64,000 bases of DNA from Ichthyophis bannanicus (GCA_033557465.1 CM066035.1:921778522-921842521); one strand, 5' to 3'. Counted from the first letter of the stretch, positions 20,900 to 31,185 are shown. The notes: a model not told the origin generated them from the sequence alone. Translations and numbers: made by a program.

Positions 20900-22848
20900 T
20901 CAGCCCCATCAAGGGTTTTGACTCCTTCCTAGAGAGCTTTGCCTCCCTGCCTCTGAGGGGTCCCCAACCTCCCAATATTCTGGGCAGGTTATGCCACTTT
21001 GTCAACAGATGGCATCAGATAACAGCAGAAGATTGGACTTTGTCCATTGTAGGAGAGGGGTACAAGCTTCATTTTCACAGCATGCCCCCTCCTACAATTC
21101 TAAAGCAATTCAATTCACAAACCTCTGCAGACAATCTGCTAGACCATGAGGTCTCCACACTTCTTGCCCAATATTACCTGTACATAGTTTCAATCAGCGT
21201 TCTATGTAAAGTATACAGAAGTATACAAAATTAACTGTTCCATGTAAACCGCCCTTGATCTCTGGAAGGGGTGGTATAGACGAAATTGATAAATAAATAA
21301 ATAAAAGGAGCAATAGAGGAAGTACCCATTCTTCAACAGGGTGCAGGGTTCTACTCCCCCTATTTTCTTAAGAAAACAGGGGGACACAGACCCATTCTAG
21401 ACCTCAGAGAATTGAACAAAATATCTGTTTCGAGAGAAATTCAAAATGATTTTTCTAGGAACTCTTCTGTCATACATTCAAAGCCAGGATTGGCTTTGCT
21501 CTCTAGACTTAAAGGATGCATACACTCACATTCTCATCCATCCAGGTCACAGGAAATTTTTACATTTCCTTTTCAGGGGAAGACGTTTCCAGTACAAGAT
21601 TCTTCCTTTTGGTCTGGCTTCAGCACCAAGGGTGTTCACGAAATGCATGGCAGTAGTAGCGGCATTTCTACGAACCCTGGGGATTTTCGTCTTCCCCTAC
21701 TTAGACAACTGGCTCATTCGAGCCCCTACAGTTGCAGAGGCCAGCACTGCACTGTCCCATACAATGCGAATCCTCCAATACTTGGTATTGGTAATAAACT
21801 TCCCAAAATCTCAACTAGTTCCTTCCCAATGCCTAGAATTCATAGGAGCCTGTCTGGATACCAGACAGGCAAGGGCTTTCCTTCCACAAGCCCGGTGTCT
21901 TCGCATACTGCAACTAGCTTCTTAAGCAGCAGGCAAATCCTCCCTCATTGCTCGAGAGCTACTGCAGTTACTGGGACATATGGCATCCATAGTTCATGTA
22001 GTCCCATATGCTCGCTCCACATGCGAGCAGCTCAGTGGACACTCTCCACACAATGGACACAGGCCACGGGTCATTTGTCTGACAAAATAACAATCTCTCA
22101 ACGACTAATTTTGTCCCTCCAATGGTGGCAATCACTAAAAAATCTGACAGTGGGGTCTCCTTTCCATCAACCCCTCTTTCAGGCCACCCTAACAGATGCA
22201 TCACAGGTGGGCTGGGGAGCACACCTGAATCATCTCTCTACCCAGGGTACCTGGACTCCACAGGAGGTTGGTTTACACATAAACCTCCTGGAATTAAGAG
22301 CAATCTATCTAGCTCTTCGAGTGTTCCACGCCCAGCTCAGCTACAAGACAGTCCTAGTCCAGACGGACAATCACGTAGCCATGTTCTGTGTCAACAAGCA
22401 GAGCGGAACAGGCTCTCTGTCGTTATGCAAATAAGCTTTACGACTGTGGGCCCTCGCCAGAGAGCATCAAATTCACCTTCTAGTGGTATATTTTCCAGGC
22501 ATTCAAAACCGTTGGGCAGACAAACTTAGTCGAGTACTGCTGCCTCACGAGTGGTCACTCCACCTAGACCAGGTGGCAAAGATATTTCATCTCTGGGGCA
22601 CTCCAGACATAGACCACTTTGCAAGTCCACTGAATGCCAAACTTCCCCAGTTCTGTTGCAGGATTCTGGCTCACAACTGTCAGGCAAGGGATGCTTTCCT
22701 CCTTCACTGGGGTCAGGACTTCCTTTATGCGTTCCCACCCATTTCCCTCATCCCCAAAACACTCTTCAAGCTTCAGAGAGACAGGGGTCGCATGATTCTC
22801 ATAGTGCCACGATGGCCACACCAAACGTGGTATTCTCTGCTTCTACAT
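20900..22848 (+). pseudogene. DIRS-C RT/RNase H ORF, first part
   Basis: RT sequence begins near 20920; 'AEDWTLSIVGEGYKLHFH' lies at about 21010-21090. A SINE/LINE-tail insertion interrupts at 21173. The palm is at 21446-21925 with 'DLKDAYTHILIHPGHRK' and active site 'YLDNWLI' in place of YLDDWLI, so the second catalytic aspartate is lost. RNase H follows ('ATLTDASQVGWGAHL', one base missing) and 'AMFCVNKQSGTGSLSLCK*'. The MT-like tail is at 22483-22848, then insert X cuts the gene. Confidence 0.85.
21173..21304 (-). mobile_element. Short LINE/SINE-tail insertion in DIRS-C
   Basis: About 130 bp ending '(ataa)n' preceded by 'aaccgcccttgatctctggaagggg' and 'ggtatagacgaaattgataa', interrupting 'cttgcccaa/ggagcaatagagg' of the RT gene. 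The same tail in opposite orientation begins insert X (22849) and a relative is at 63816. By its tail the element reads on the plus strand here; I mark the orientation as uncertain. Family not identified (L2/CR1-like tail style). Confidence 0.55.
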
Positions 22849-23283
22849 TTATTTTATTTATTTATTTATACATCTTTTCTATACCGCCACTTCCAGAGAT
22901 CAGTGGTGGTTTACAGGTAACATAAACTTTAATAATAGAGTACTATTATTTTACATAGAACAGATTTAGAACAATGAACATTCAACTATTAAATGTAACT
23001 CAAAATACAATGAGATAACAGGAGAGGTAGGAATGTTAGAACTGGGTATGAATTAATTAATGTTTCAAAACATAATATGTCAACAGTAAAGGGATATATT
23101 TACTTTAACATTAAATTACAGTTATTCACAATAGCGACAAGCAGTTGCGTTCAAAAAGTAAGCTTAATCTAGGTGAGCAATGTGAATGTGTGGGAACGAT
23201 TTTATGCCTTGTCTAGGTAGGGTCAGTGAGTGACTGATGATTGGTGTTTTTCTCTGAGTTAGGATTATCTTAAATTTGGAGGA

Positions 23284-23443
23284 TCTCCAGGAACAAGCAG
23301 GAATAAGTCCTCACATATGGGTACGTCGGTACCGACGGAGCCTGCGCGGGAAAGCTCCCCAGCCTTTCAGATGAAAGGCTTTTGGGGCCTCCCACTGCAC
23401 ATGCGCGCTGCCTTCCCGCCTTCCTGACCAGCTCTCTTCAGTT
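23284..23443 (+). repeat. DIRS-D left inverted terminal repeat
   Basis: Matches 28577-28740 in reverse complement at all but a few positions, most of them in the outermost ~25 bases (left tip tctccaggaacaagcagg, right tip complement tctctgggaacagcagg). Confidence 0.95.
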
Positions 23444-23665
23444 TCTCTTTTTCCGCAGAGCCAGCAGGTCGTGTTCCTGTCACCGCTGAAGAAATTGTTA
23501 AATTTGTTATTTTTCTTTAGACCGCGTACCTGCCTTCCCCATACCGAAACCGGTACCGCCGGTCTCTCTTTCTTTCTTTATAAAAAAAAAAAAAAAGACT
23601 TTTTTATTTCTTCAGCACAGCTTGGTACCTGTTGTTAGGCCTTAAGGCCTACACAAATTCTCCTC

Positions 23666-25351
23666 ATGGAGAAGCCAGTCCCTGGTTTTAAAAAATGTAC
23701 CAAATGCAGTGCTGTCATTTCTGTCACAGACACCCATGAATGGTGTCTCAAATGTTTGGGACCTGACCACTCCATACCGGACTGCCCATCCTGCACCCAG
23801 ATGTCTAAACGTGGTTTGCAGAACCGGGCCAACAAGCTCCATGTGCTGTTTCCTTCAGAAGCATCACAGTCATCCAGGTCTTCCTCTCCGGATGGATCTC
23901 AGGTAACCAAAACTTCTGTGGGCAAATCCTCTAAAAGCAAATCTCTTTCTAAAGATCGAGAGGCTCTCAATTTTGAGTTCGAGGAGTCTGCCCAGGCCAA
24001 AAAACCCCGGCGGAAGGTTCCGGCCTCCAAAGCAATCATGGGGTCAAAGGTTGACATCGATGGCACGGCCTCGACCGATCACCTGTTGGACTGCTCTGGG
24101 GTACCGGCCCATACCGGTACCGACATCCAGGCAGTAGTGGCGTCTATGGGCAGTACTGTCCAGACCATGCAGCAGGCCGTTCTGGCATTCATTAAGGCTG
24201 CGACGCCCTCGGTACCGAATTCATCGGTACCGACCCCGGTTCCGGTATCCACACCGGAACCGAGACCATCGACTTCCAAACGTCGATCGGTTCCGCATGC
24301 CGGATTCCGGCTTTCGTCTGGTACCGATCCCATGCCCGATACGCCCGATGTCGATACCGATCGGTATGCGTATCGTACATTGGCAGTACAGAGGGAAGAC
24401 TCAGATTATTCTGATGAATTCAATTCCTCTGATGACTCTGCTGAGCTTACTCTTCCTGAGGAGCCCTCTTCTCCAAAGAGGAGGATGTCTCCTCCAGAGG
24501 ATTTATCCTTTCAGGATTTCATTGTTGATGTAGCTAAAGCACTTTCTATTGCTACATCTTCTGAAAAAGAACCCAGATCAAAAAAATTGGACATTTTAGG
24601 ATACTCAAAAGCTCCTAAAGAGGCAGTCACTCTGCCTGTCCATGAAATCCTTCAAGAACACTTGATGGATTTGTGGGAGACTCTTTTAACACGGTCTTCC
24701 TATTCCCGTAGGTTGGACACCATGTATCGGGTCCCTCCTTCGCCTGGGTTCCAGAAAACTCAGCTGCCTCACCACTCTATTGTGGTGAAGTCTGCCATGA
24801 AGAAAATAAAGAGTCCTAAAAGGCATTCTTCTACCCCTCCAGGGCGAGAATGTAAGACCCTTGACTCTTTTGGAAGAAAGATGTTCCAGGCTAGTATGCT
24901 TATAGCCAGGATCAATTCTTATAGCCTTTATATGGGCATGTTTCTTGGACAACTTGCCCTAAAAATACAGAATTTTGCCCCCTTTATCCCTGATGATCAA
25001 AGGGCGGACTTCTTTTCTATGGTGACACAACTTTCAGAGGTCTCCAAGTTCTCCAACAGGAATCTGCCCTGTACCGGTGAGAACTTATTTGGGGAAGACT
25101 GGCAGATTAAAGCTGCTCAAATGGATGCAGAAAATGCCACTCTAGATAGACTTTCCAAGTCTACTACTACCCCTGCCAAAAAGAAGTCTTTTAAAAGGCC
25201 TTACTATAAAAAGGCCAGATTTCCCACAAATACTGGCCAGCAATCTGCTCAGCCTCGCTTTGCGGCTAAGCGTCAACAATCTAAGCAGGTAAAGTCAAAG
25301 CCTGCAGTGTCTGCTACACCCCAGCAGGCTCAACCCCCTCAGGGGTTTTGA
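23666..25351 (+). CDS. DIRS-D gag-like ORF1 protein
   Basis: 561 codons from ATG 23666 to TGA 25351. Domain layout: cysteine/histidine zinc-binding finger at residues 11-50 (KKCTKCS, then HEWCLKCLGPDHSIPDCPSC); Ser/Lys-rich basic linker; Pro/Val/Thr low-complexity region at about 150-215 encoded by 'ggtaccg'-type units; acidic Asp/Ser patch; conserved core from 'SPKRRMSPPEDLSFQDFI' to 'PGRECKTLDSFGRKMF'; basic Lys/Arg/Gln-rich tail. Likely the RNA-binding structural protein that packages element RNA. Compared with DIRS-B and DIRS-E, about 39 codons are missing in frame between 'SKFSNR' and 'LPCTGENLF', a segment otherwise conserved, so function is doubtful. The RT ORF begins in the +1 frame at its end. 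Confidence 0.9.
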   Translation: MEKPVPGFKKCTKCSAVISVTDTHEWCLKCLGPDHSIPDCPSCTQMSKRGLQNRANKLHVLFPSEASQSSRSSSPDGSQVTKTSVGKSSKSKSLSKDREALNFEFEESAQAKKPRRKVPASKAIMGSKVDIDGTASTDHLLDCSGVPAHTGTDIQAVVASMGSTVQTMQQAVLAFIKAATPSVPNSSVPTPVPVSTPEPRPSTSKRRSVPHAGFRLSSGTDPMPDTPDVDTDRYAYRTLAVQREDSDYSDEFNSSDDSAELTLPEEPSSPKRRMSPPEDLSFQDFIVDVAKALSIATSSEKEPRSKKLDILGYSKAPKEAVTLPVHEILQEHLMDLWETLLTRSSYSRRLDTMYRVPPSPGFQKTQLPHHSIVVKSAMKKIKSPKRHSSTPPGRECKTLDSFGRKMFQASMLIARINSYSLYMGMFLGQLALKIQNFAPFIPDDQRADFFSMVTQLSEVSKFSNRNLPCTGENLFGEDWQIKAAQMDAENATLDRLSKSTTTPAKKKSFKRPYYKKARFPTNTGQQSAQPRFAAKRQQSKQVKSKPAVSATPQQAQPPQGF

Positions 25352-25352
25352 C

Positions 25353-27274
25353 TTGCCTCTAGAGAACTTGCCGTTTCTGGCTCTAGAACAACCAGAGCCC
25401 CTCACCATTCCTGGAAGGCTAGCTCATTTTGCTCCCAGATGGGAACAAATCACATCAGAGCAATGGACCCTCTCTATTATCCGGGAGGGCTACAAACTTC
25501 ATTTCTCCAGCCTTCCTCCCCATACCATGGTGAGGCAATTCAGTTCTCCCCCATCTCTTCTGACCCTGTTGGGTCAGGAAGTCTCTTCTCTTCTTGCCCA
25601 AGGGGCAATAGAGGAGGTTCCTCCTCCACAACAGGGGTTAGGTTTCTACTCCCCTTACTTTCTCATAACAAAAAGACAGGGGGCTTCAGACCTATCCTAG
25701 ATCTGAGAGAATTGAACAAGTTTCTATTCAAGGAGAAATTCAAAATGCTCTCTCTGGGCCTTCTCCTTCCATACCTTCAGAGTCAGGATTGGCTTTGTTC
25801 TCTAGATCTCAAGGATGCGTACACTCATATACTCATCCATCCATCCTACAGAAAATATCTAAGATTTCTGTTCCAGGGAAAACATTTCCAGTACAGAGTA
25901 CTACCCTTCGGTCTGGCCTCTGCTCCAAGAGTCTTCACAAAATGCATGGCAGTCGTAGCCGCATTTCTCAGAGGCATGGGAATCTTTGTCTTCCCATATC
26001 TGGACGACTGGCTCATCCGAGCTCCATCTCAGTCAGAAGCCCAGATGTCTCTGGACTGCACAAGGCGTATTCTTCAATATCTGGGACTTGTGGTAAACAT
26101 TCCCAAATCCCAACTCATCCCTACTCAGTCTCTGGAATTCATAGGGGCCCAATTGGACTCCACCACTGCAAGGGCCTACCTCCCTCTGGTCCGAGGCCAA
26201 AGACTAATAAGCTTGGCCTCACAGGCTCAGTCCAGAAGTCACTTGTCAGCCAGAGAAATGCTGCAGCTTCTGGGCCACATGGCCTCCACGGTACACGTGG
26301 TGCCCTACGCTAGTCTTCATATGAGAGCAGCTCAATGGACCTTGGCCACCCAGTGGTCTCAAGCATCAGGACTGCTCTCAGACCAAATACTCACCTCAAA
26401 ACGACTGTTTTGGTCTCTCCAGTGGTGGACATCCTCCAAAAATCTGTTGTTGGGGATCCCCTTCCAACCTTCGTTGCCCCAAGCAACCCTCACAACAGAT
26501 GCCTCCCAAGCAGGGTGGGGAGCTCATCTCCAGCACCTCTCCACTCAGGGCACCTGGTCTCCTCAGGAGACCACCCTTCACATCAACCTTCTGGAACTGC
26601 GAGCAATCTTCCTTGCCCTCACAGTCTTCCACACCCTCCTTGTCAACCTGACTGTCCTAGTCCAAACAGACAATCAGGTAGCCATGTTCTATGTCAACAA
26701 ACAAGGAGGGATGGGCTCTCTGTCACTTTGCAACGAAGCTCTCAGATTATGGGCCTTCGCCAGAGAGCACCAAATTCATCTTCTGGCAGTATATCTTCCA
26801 GGAGCTCAAAACTCTCGGGCAGACAGACTCAGTCGAGTTCTGCTCCCACACGAATGGTCCCTACATATGGACCAGATACGCAGAATCTTTCAGGAATGGG
26901 GGACCCCGGACATAGACCTCTTTGCAAGTCCGTGGAATGCCAAACTTCCCCGGTTCTGTTCCAGGACTCCGTGTCAGAGAGCTCAGGCCAACGATGCCTT
27001 TCTCCTACATTGGGGTCAGGAATTCCTGTACGCTTTTCCACCCATTCCTTTGATTCCCAAGACTCTGTTCAAACTTCAGAGGGATCACGGATCCATGATC
27101 CTCATTGCTCCACGCTGGCCACGCCAAGTGTGGTTCCCTCTCCTTCTACAGCTCTCCCAAGGCTCCTCCCTGGACCTGGGAGCTGCACCAGACCTTCTGT
27201 CTCAAGAGCAGGGGACTTTGTGGCATCCAAACCCCAAGTCCCTACATCTCCGAGCTTGGTTTCTGAAGGCTTAA
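25353..27274 (+). pseudogene. DIRS-D reverse transcriptase / RNase H / MT-like ORF2
   Basis: The first frame (to 25700) holds the RT N-terminus ('PRWEQITSEQWTLSIIREGYKL', 'GFYSPYFLI'). A one-base loss around 25673 ('aaaaagacagg' versus aagaaaacagg) shifts to the second frame, which is open to 27274. That frame holds 'FRPILDLRELNKFL', 'SLDLKDAYTHILIHP', the active site 'YLDDWLI' (about 25997), RNase H ('LTTDASQAGWGAH', 'LELRAIFLALTVFH', 'TDNQVAMFYVNKQGG', 'NSRADRLSR'), then the methyltransferase-like region 'DIDLFASPWNAKLPRFCSR...YAFPPIPLIPKTLF...IAPRWPRQVWFPLLL'. Apart from the frameshift every key residue looks intact. Expression probably needs a +1 shift or reinitiation after gag. Confidence 0.9.
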
Positions 27275-28311
27275 GCCTTCATGAGTTTAATCTTTCCCAA
27301 CCAGTGAAAGATATCCTTCATGCCTCTAGGAAACCCTCTACTAGGCGTTCCTATGCTTTCAAATGGAAACGTTTTTCCATTTGGTGTGCGCAACAGGGTC
27401 TTGACCCTCTAGCACTTCCTTTGAATTCTCTACTGGACTATCTCCTGCATCTTTCCAATGCAGGCCTCAAGACAAATTCAGTACGAGTCCATTTAAGTGC
27501 TATTGCAGCATCCTTAAAACCTATAAATGGACAACCTGTCTCCTCTCCTCCTCTTATTGCAAGGTTCATGAGAGGCCTGACCCTCACTAAGCCTCCCATC
27601 CGACCTCCTCCGGTAGCATGGGACTTGAATCTAGTTCTGGGTCAACTTATGAAGCCACCTTTTGAACTGTTGGTATCTACCTCCCTGAAATTTCTTTCCT
27701 GGAAGGTTCTTTTCCTTATTGCAGTCACTTCGGCTCGCCGCATCAGTGAACTGCCCGCTTTGGTGGCTAATCCACCTTATACCAGATTTCATCATGATAA
27801 GGTGGTCCTTAGGACGAATCCCCACTTTATGCCTAAAGTGGTCTCGCCTTTTCATCTTAATCAAGAGGTATATCTACCTGTTTTTTTCCCGGCTCCTCAT
27901 GCATCCAGTGCAGAGAGGAACCTTCATACTCTTGACTGTAAAAGAGCTCTCGCCTTTTACCTCAACAGGACTCAGCCACATCGAAAGTCTCCCCAACTTT
28001 TTGTGGTTTTTGATCCTTCTCATTTGGGACTTCCAGTCACCAAACGTACACTTTCCAATTGGATTGCTCAGTGTATTTCTTTTGCTTACCAGAGTAAGAA
28101 CATTTCTCTGGAAGGCCATGTCACAGCTCACAATGTGAGAGCCATGGCTACTTCTATGGCTCATCTTCACTCTGTGTCCATAGATCAGATCTGTCGAGCA
28201 GCCACTTGGGCCTCGGTTCATACCTTCACAGCCCATTACTGCTTGGACAAGGACTCCCGCCGGGATGCCTTGTTTGGTCAGGCTGACCTCAAACACCTGT
28301 TCCATACTTAA
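27180..28311 (+). CDS. DIRS-D tyrosine recombinase (ORF3)
   Basis: The open frame extends from 26335 to 28311, but recognisable recombinase starts about 27260 ('LSQPVKDILHASRKPSTRRSYAFKWKRF'). The N-terminal SAM-like DNA-binding half includes 'TNSVRVHLSAIAASLKPINGQP'. The catalytic half has the first arginine in 'TSARRISEL' (about 27735), H-x-x-R in 'HVTAHNVRAMA' (28122-28154) and the nucleophile in '[16 protein letters not shown]' (about 28237). All four residues are present and the frame is uninterrupted, with stop TAA at 28309-28311. The enzyme would integrate the circular DNA form. The frame is -1 relative to RT/RNase H and overlaps its end, so the true start is uncertain. Confidence 0.9.
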
Positions 28312-28406
28312 ACAACTTCTGCCCACCTTCCCTGGATGGATGCCTGAGATCCATACGAAGATGGTTTACCCTTGGAGGGGGATCTCCCAGGCATCTTAGC
28401 TAGGGA

Positions 28407-28500
28407 GTCCCCATATGTGAGGACTTATTCCTGCTTGTTCCTGGAGATAGCACAGTTACTTACCTGTGATCTCTGGGAACAGCAGGAATTAGTCCTCACA
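28407..28500 (+). repeat. DIRS-D internal complementary region
   Basis: Fuses the complement of the left terminus to the complement of the right terminus through 'ta'. The palindromic 'cctgtaacagg' step has lost about 8 bases here ('ttacctgtgatctctggg'), a difference from DIRS-B and DIRS-E. Confidence 0.9.
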
Positions 28501-28576
28501 ACCCACCCACCTCCCCTAGGAGTTGTATCTCTATCTATCTTCCTTTCCTCTCTCTATTGTCTCAGCTTTAAACTCG

Positions 28577-28765
28577 AACTGAAGAGAGCTGGTCAGGAAG
28601 GCGGGAAGGCAGCGCGCATGTGCAGTGGGAGGCCCCAAAAGCCTTTCATCTGAAAGGCTGGGGAGCTTTCCCGCGCAGGCTCCGTCGGTACCGAAGTACC
28701 CATATGTGAGGACTAATTCCTGCTGTTCCCAGAGATCACCTGTTACAGGTAAGTAACTGTGCTTT
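28577..28765 (+). repeat. DIRS-D right inverted terminal repeat
   Basis: Inverted copy of 23284-23443 plus the right-specific extension 'gttacaggtaagtaactgtgcttt'. Confidence 0.95.
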
Positions 28766-29060
28766 ATTGTAGTACAGAGTAAATAGATGGGTTTTTAGAT
28801 TTTTTCTAAATAATTGAAGGTCCTTGATTTCTCTGATTTCAATTGGGAGGTTGTTCCATAACGTAGGGGCGAAGAATGAAAAAGCTGTGTTACTTGTCTT
28901 CTGACTTGTCTTTCGAATAGAATCAGGGACTTGTATCGTGTGAAGGTTTTTTCTTCTTCTTGATCTATTTTCATGTGGGATGTTGATGAGCGTAGATAAG
29001 AAAGATGGTGCTATATTATTAAAGATCTTAAACGTATTGACTAAGGACTAAGGACTACAT

Positions 29061-30690
29061 CTCTCTCAAGCGGCACCTCTGGAGTTAGGACACGCTCCAG
29101 ATCTCCTTCCCAGGAGAACGGGACACTATGGCACCCGGATCCTCATTCTCTGCACCTCACGTCCTGGTTGCTGAAGGCTTAGACCTCCAATATTTCAACC
29201 TGTCCCAGCAGGTAAAAGATATCCTTCAGGCTTCTAGGAAACTTTCCACAAGAAAATCTTATGCCTTCAAGTGGAAACGTTTTACTATATGGTGCTCCAG
29301 GGAGGGATTAAACCCCTTTGTCATACCCTTAGAATTGATACTAGAGTATCTCCTTCACTTATCGAACTCTGTTTAAAGACCAATTCTGTAAGAGTCCATC
29401 TTAGTGCAATTGCAGCTTCTTATAAGCCTCTAAATGGACAACCAATTTCCTCTCATCCACTCCTATCAAGATTTATGAGGGGCCTTTTATTAACTAAACC
29501 TCCCATCAAGGCACCACCGGTGGCATGGGATCTAAATCTAGTTCTCGGGCAGCTCATGAAGCTGCCTTTTGAACCTTTGGCCACTACAGCCCTTAAGTTT
29601 TGGACCTGGAAGATCATCTTCCTAATTGCAGTCACCTCTGCCCGTCGCATTAGTGAATTGCAAGCTTTAGTGGCAGATCCTCCTTATAATAGGTTTCATC
29701 ATGATAAGGTGGTTGTTCGAATTCACCCACACTTTATGCAAAAGGTGGTTTCGTTTTTTCATTTAAACCAATCATTTTACCTTCCTGTATTTTTTCCAAG
29801 GCCTCACGCCTCTAATGCAGAAAGAAACCTTCATACTTTGGATTGTAAAAGGGCCTTAGCCTTTTACATACAAAGAACACAGCAACATAGAAAGTCCTCA
29901 CAACTTTTTATAGCTTTTGACCCTAGTCATTTGGGACATCCAGTCTCCAAAAGAACTTTATCTAAATGGATTGCCCAATGCATATCCTTTGCTTATGAGA
30001 GTAAGGGTCTTCTCTTCAGGACCATGTCACAGCTCATAATGTGAGAGCCATGGCAGCTTCTATGGCTAATCTCCACTCTGTGTCATAAGAACATAAGATA
30101 TGCCATACTGGGTCAGACCAAGGTCCATCAAGCCCAGTATTCTGTTTCCAACAGTGGCCAATCTAGGTCATATGTACCTAGCAGTTTCCCCAAGAGACAC
30201 AAGTTCCACAATGCTTGTACTGGGTCAAGCATTGATATCTTCGGTCACTTCTTAATAATGGTTTATGGACCTTTCCTCCAGGAACTTGTCCAAACCTTTT
30301 TTAAACCCAGCTACACTAACAGCCTTTACTACATCCTCCGGTAACAAACTCCAGAGTTTGATTACACGTTGAGTGAAAAAATATTTTCTTTTATTAGTCT
30401 TAAATAGTTTACCCTGTAGCTTCATTGCATGTCCCCTAGTCTTTCTATATTCTGATAAGGTAAACAATCGATCTACGTTTACCCGTTCCACTCCGTTCAT
30501 TAATTTATAGACTTCTATCATATCTCCCCTCAGCCGTCTCTTTTCCAGGTTAAAGAGCCCTAACTTATTGATGACATTTGTTGAGCAGCCACCTGGGCTT
30601 CGGTACACACCTTCACAGCCCACTACTGCCTGGATAAAGCCTCCCGTCAGGGTGCCTTCTTTGGCAAAGCTGTTCTTCAAAATCTCTTCC
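29061..30690 (+). pseudogene. DIRS-C tyrosine recombinase (second part of DIRS-C)
   Basis: DIRS-C resumes at 29061 in the C-terminus of its RT/MT region. The recombinase starts about 29170 ('LSQQVKDILQASRKLSTRKSYAFKWKRF'), shifts frame near 29370, and is then open through 'TSARRISELQALV' (about 29640) to 30044. It has a one-base loss just before the H-x-x-R block ('cttctcttcaggaccatgtcacagctcataatgtgag'). A CR1 piece (30085-30567) separates this from the tyrosine region ('AHYCLDKAS' near 30620). Inactive. Confidence 0.85.
30085..30567 (-). mobile_element. CR1 3'-end fragment in the DIRS-C recombinase
   Basis: Carries the CR1 tail and the last RT codons (minus strand '[35 protein letters not shown]'). 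5'-truncated; inserted between 'ctctgtgtc' and 'attgatgacatttgttgagcagcc' of the recombinase gene. Confidence 0.9.
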
Positions 30691-30814
30691 AGACCTAATT
30701 CAACTCCTACCCACCAACCCTGGTGGGATGCCAGAGATCCATGGAAGGAAGGATGCCAACCTTGTTAGGGTGGCACTTTCCTGGGGCTATCTCCCTGGCA
30801 TCTTCAGCTAGGGG

Positions 30815-30920
30815 AGTCCCCATATATGAAAACTACGTTCCTGCTTGTTCCTGGAGATAGCGTAGTTACTCACCTGTAACAGGTGATCTCCGGGAACAGC
30901 AGGAATTTAGTCTTCACAAC
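30815..30920 (+). repeat. DIRS-C internal complementary region
   Basis: Same fused-end structure as in the other copies, with the variants 'gatagcgtagttactcacctgtaacagg' that match this copy's own right end (caggtgagaaactacgcttt). That co-variation between terminus and internal region is what DIRS replication predicts. Confidence 0.9.
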
Positions 30921-30993
30921 CCACCCACCTCCCCTAGGAGTTGTTTCTCTCTCTCTCTCTCTCTACCTCTATCCTTTCTCTCAGCTACAAACT

Positions 30994-31185
30994 TAACTGA
31001 AGAGGGACAGTTGGAAAGGTGGGAAGGCAGTGCGCATGTGCTGAGGGATGCTCCCAAAAGCATTCCTATTGGATGCTGGGGAGCATTCCCGCGCAGGCTC
31101 TGTAGGTACCGGCGATACCCATACGTGAAGACTAAACTCCTGCTGTTCCTGGAGATCACCTGTTACAGGTGAGAAACTACGCTTT
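30994..31185 (+). repeat. DIRS-C right inverted terminal repeat
   Basis: Inverted copy of 18795-18956, followed by L1-A sequence at 31186. A (CT)n tract precedes it at 30942-30963. Confidence 0.9.

Larger units (their letters stand above)
23284..28765 (+). mobile_element. DIRS-D: best-preserved DIRS retrotransposon
   Basis: A 5.48-kb element with nearly identical inverted terminal repeats, an internal complementary region, ORF1 (gag-like), ORF2 (RT, RNase H, MT-like) and ORF3 (tyrosine recombinase). It is the innermost layer of the nest and so the youngest in this stack. Defects: a ~39-codon in-frame deletion in gag and one frameshift in RT near 25673. The recombinase frame is open to its natural stop at 28311. 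Confidence 0.95.
22849..29060 (-). mobile_element. Insert X: unclassified retroposon split by DIRS-D
   Basis: Its own sequence is 22849-23283 and 28766-29060, inside the DIRS-C coding region. Flanking 'ctacat' (22843-22848 and 29055-29060) is a candidate 6-bp target-site duplication. The left end is an inverted '(taaa)n' tail with 'taccgccacttccagagatcagtggtggtttaca', so the element appears to run on the minus strand. The remaining 700 bp have no recognisable ORF. Probably a LINE 3' fragment. Confidence 0.55.
18795..31185 (+). mobile_element. DIRS-C: decayed DIRS, split by insert X/DIRS-D and by CR1 and SINE-like pieces
   Basis: Starts 'tctccaggaaccagcagg' inside the L1-A ORF2 and ends 'caggtgagaaactacgcttt' at 31185, where L1-A resumes. 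Its own body is 18795-21172, 21305-22848, 29061-30084 and 30568-31185 (about 5.6 kb), with gag, RT/RH, recombinase, internal complementary region and inverted repeats. It is more diverged than DIRS-D/E. The terminal splice-donor-like site is gtgaga rather than gtaagt. Confidence 0.9.

Noticed and set aside
26335..27260. Separate gene in the recombinase frame upstream of the recombinase
   Set aside because: It overlaps RNase H/MT-like codons and has no recognisable domain; kept only as a finding about frame overlap.
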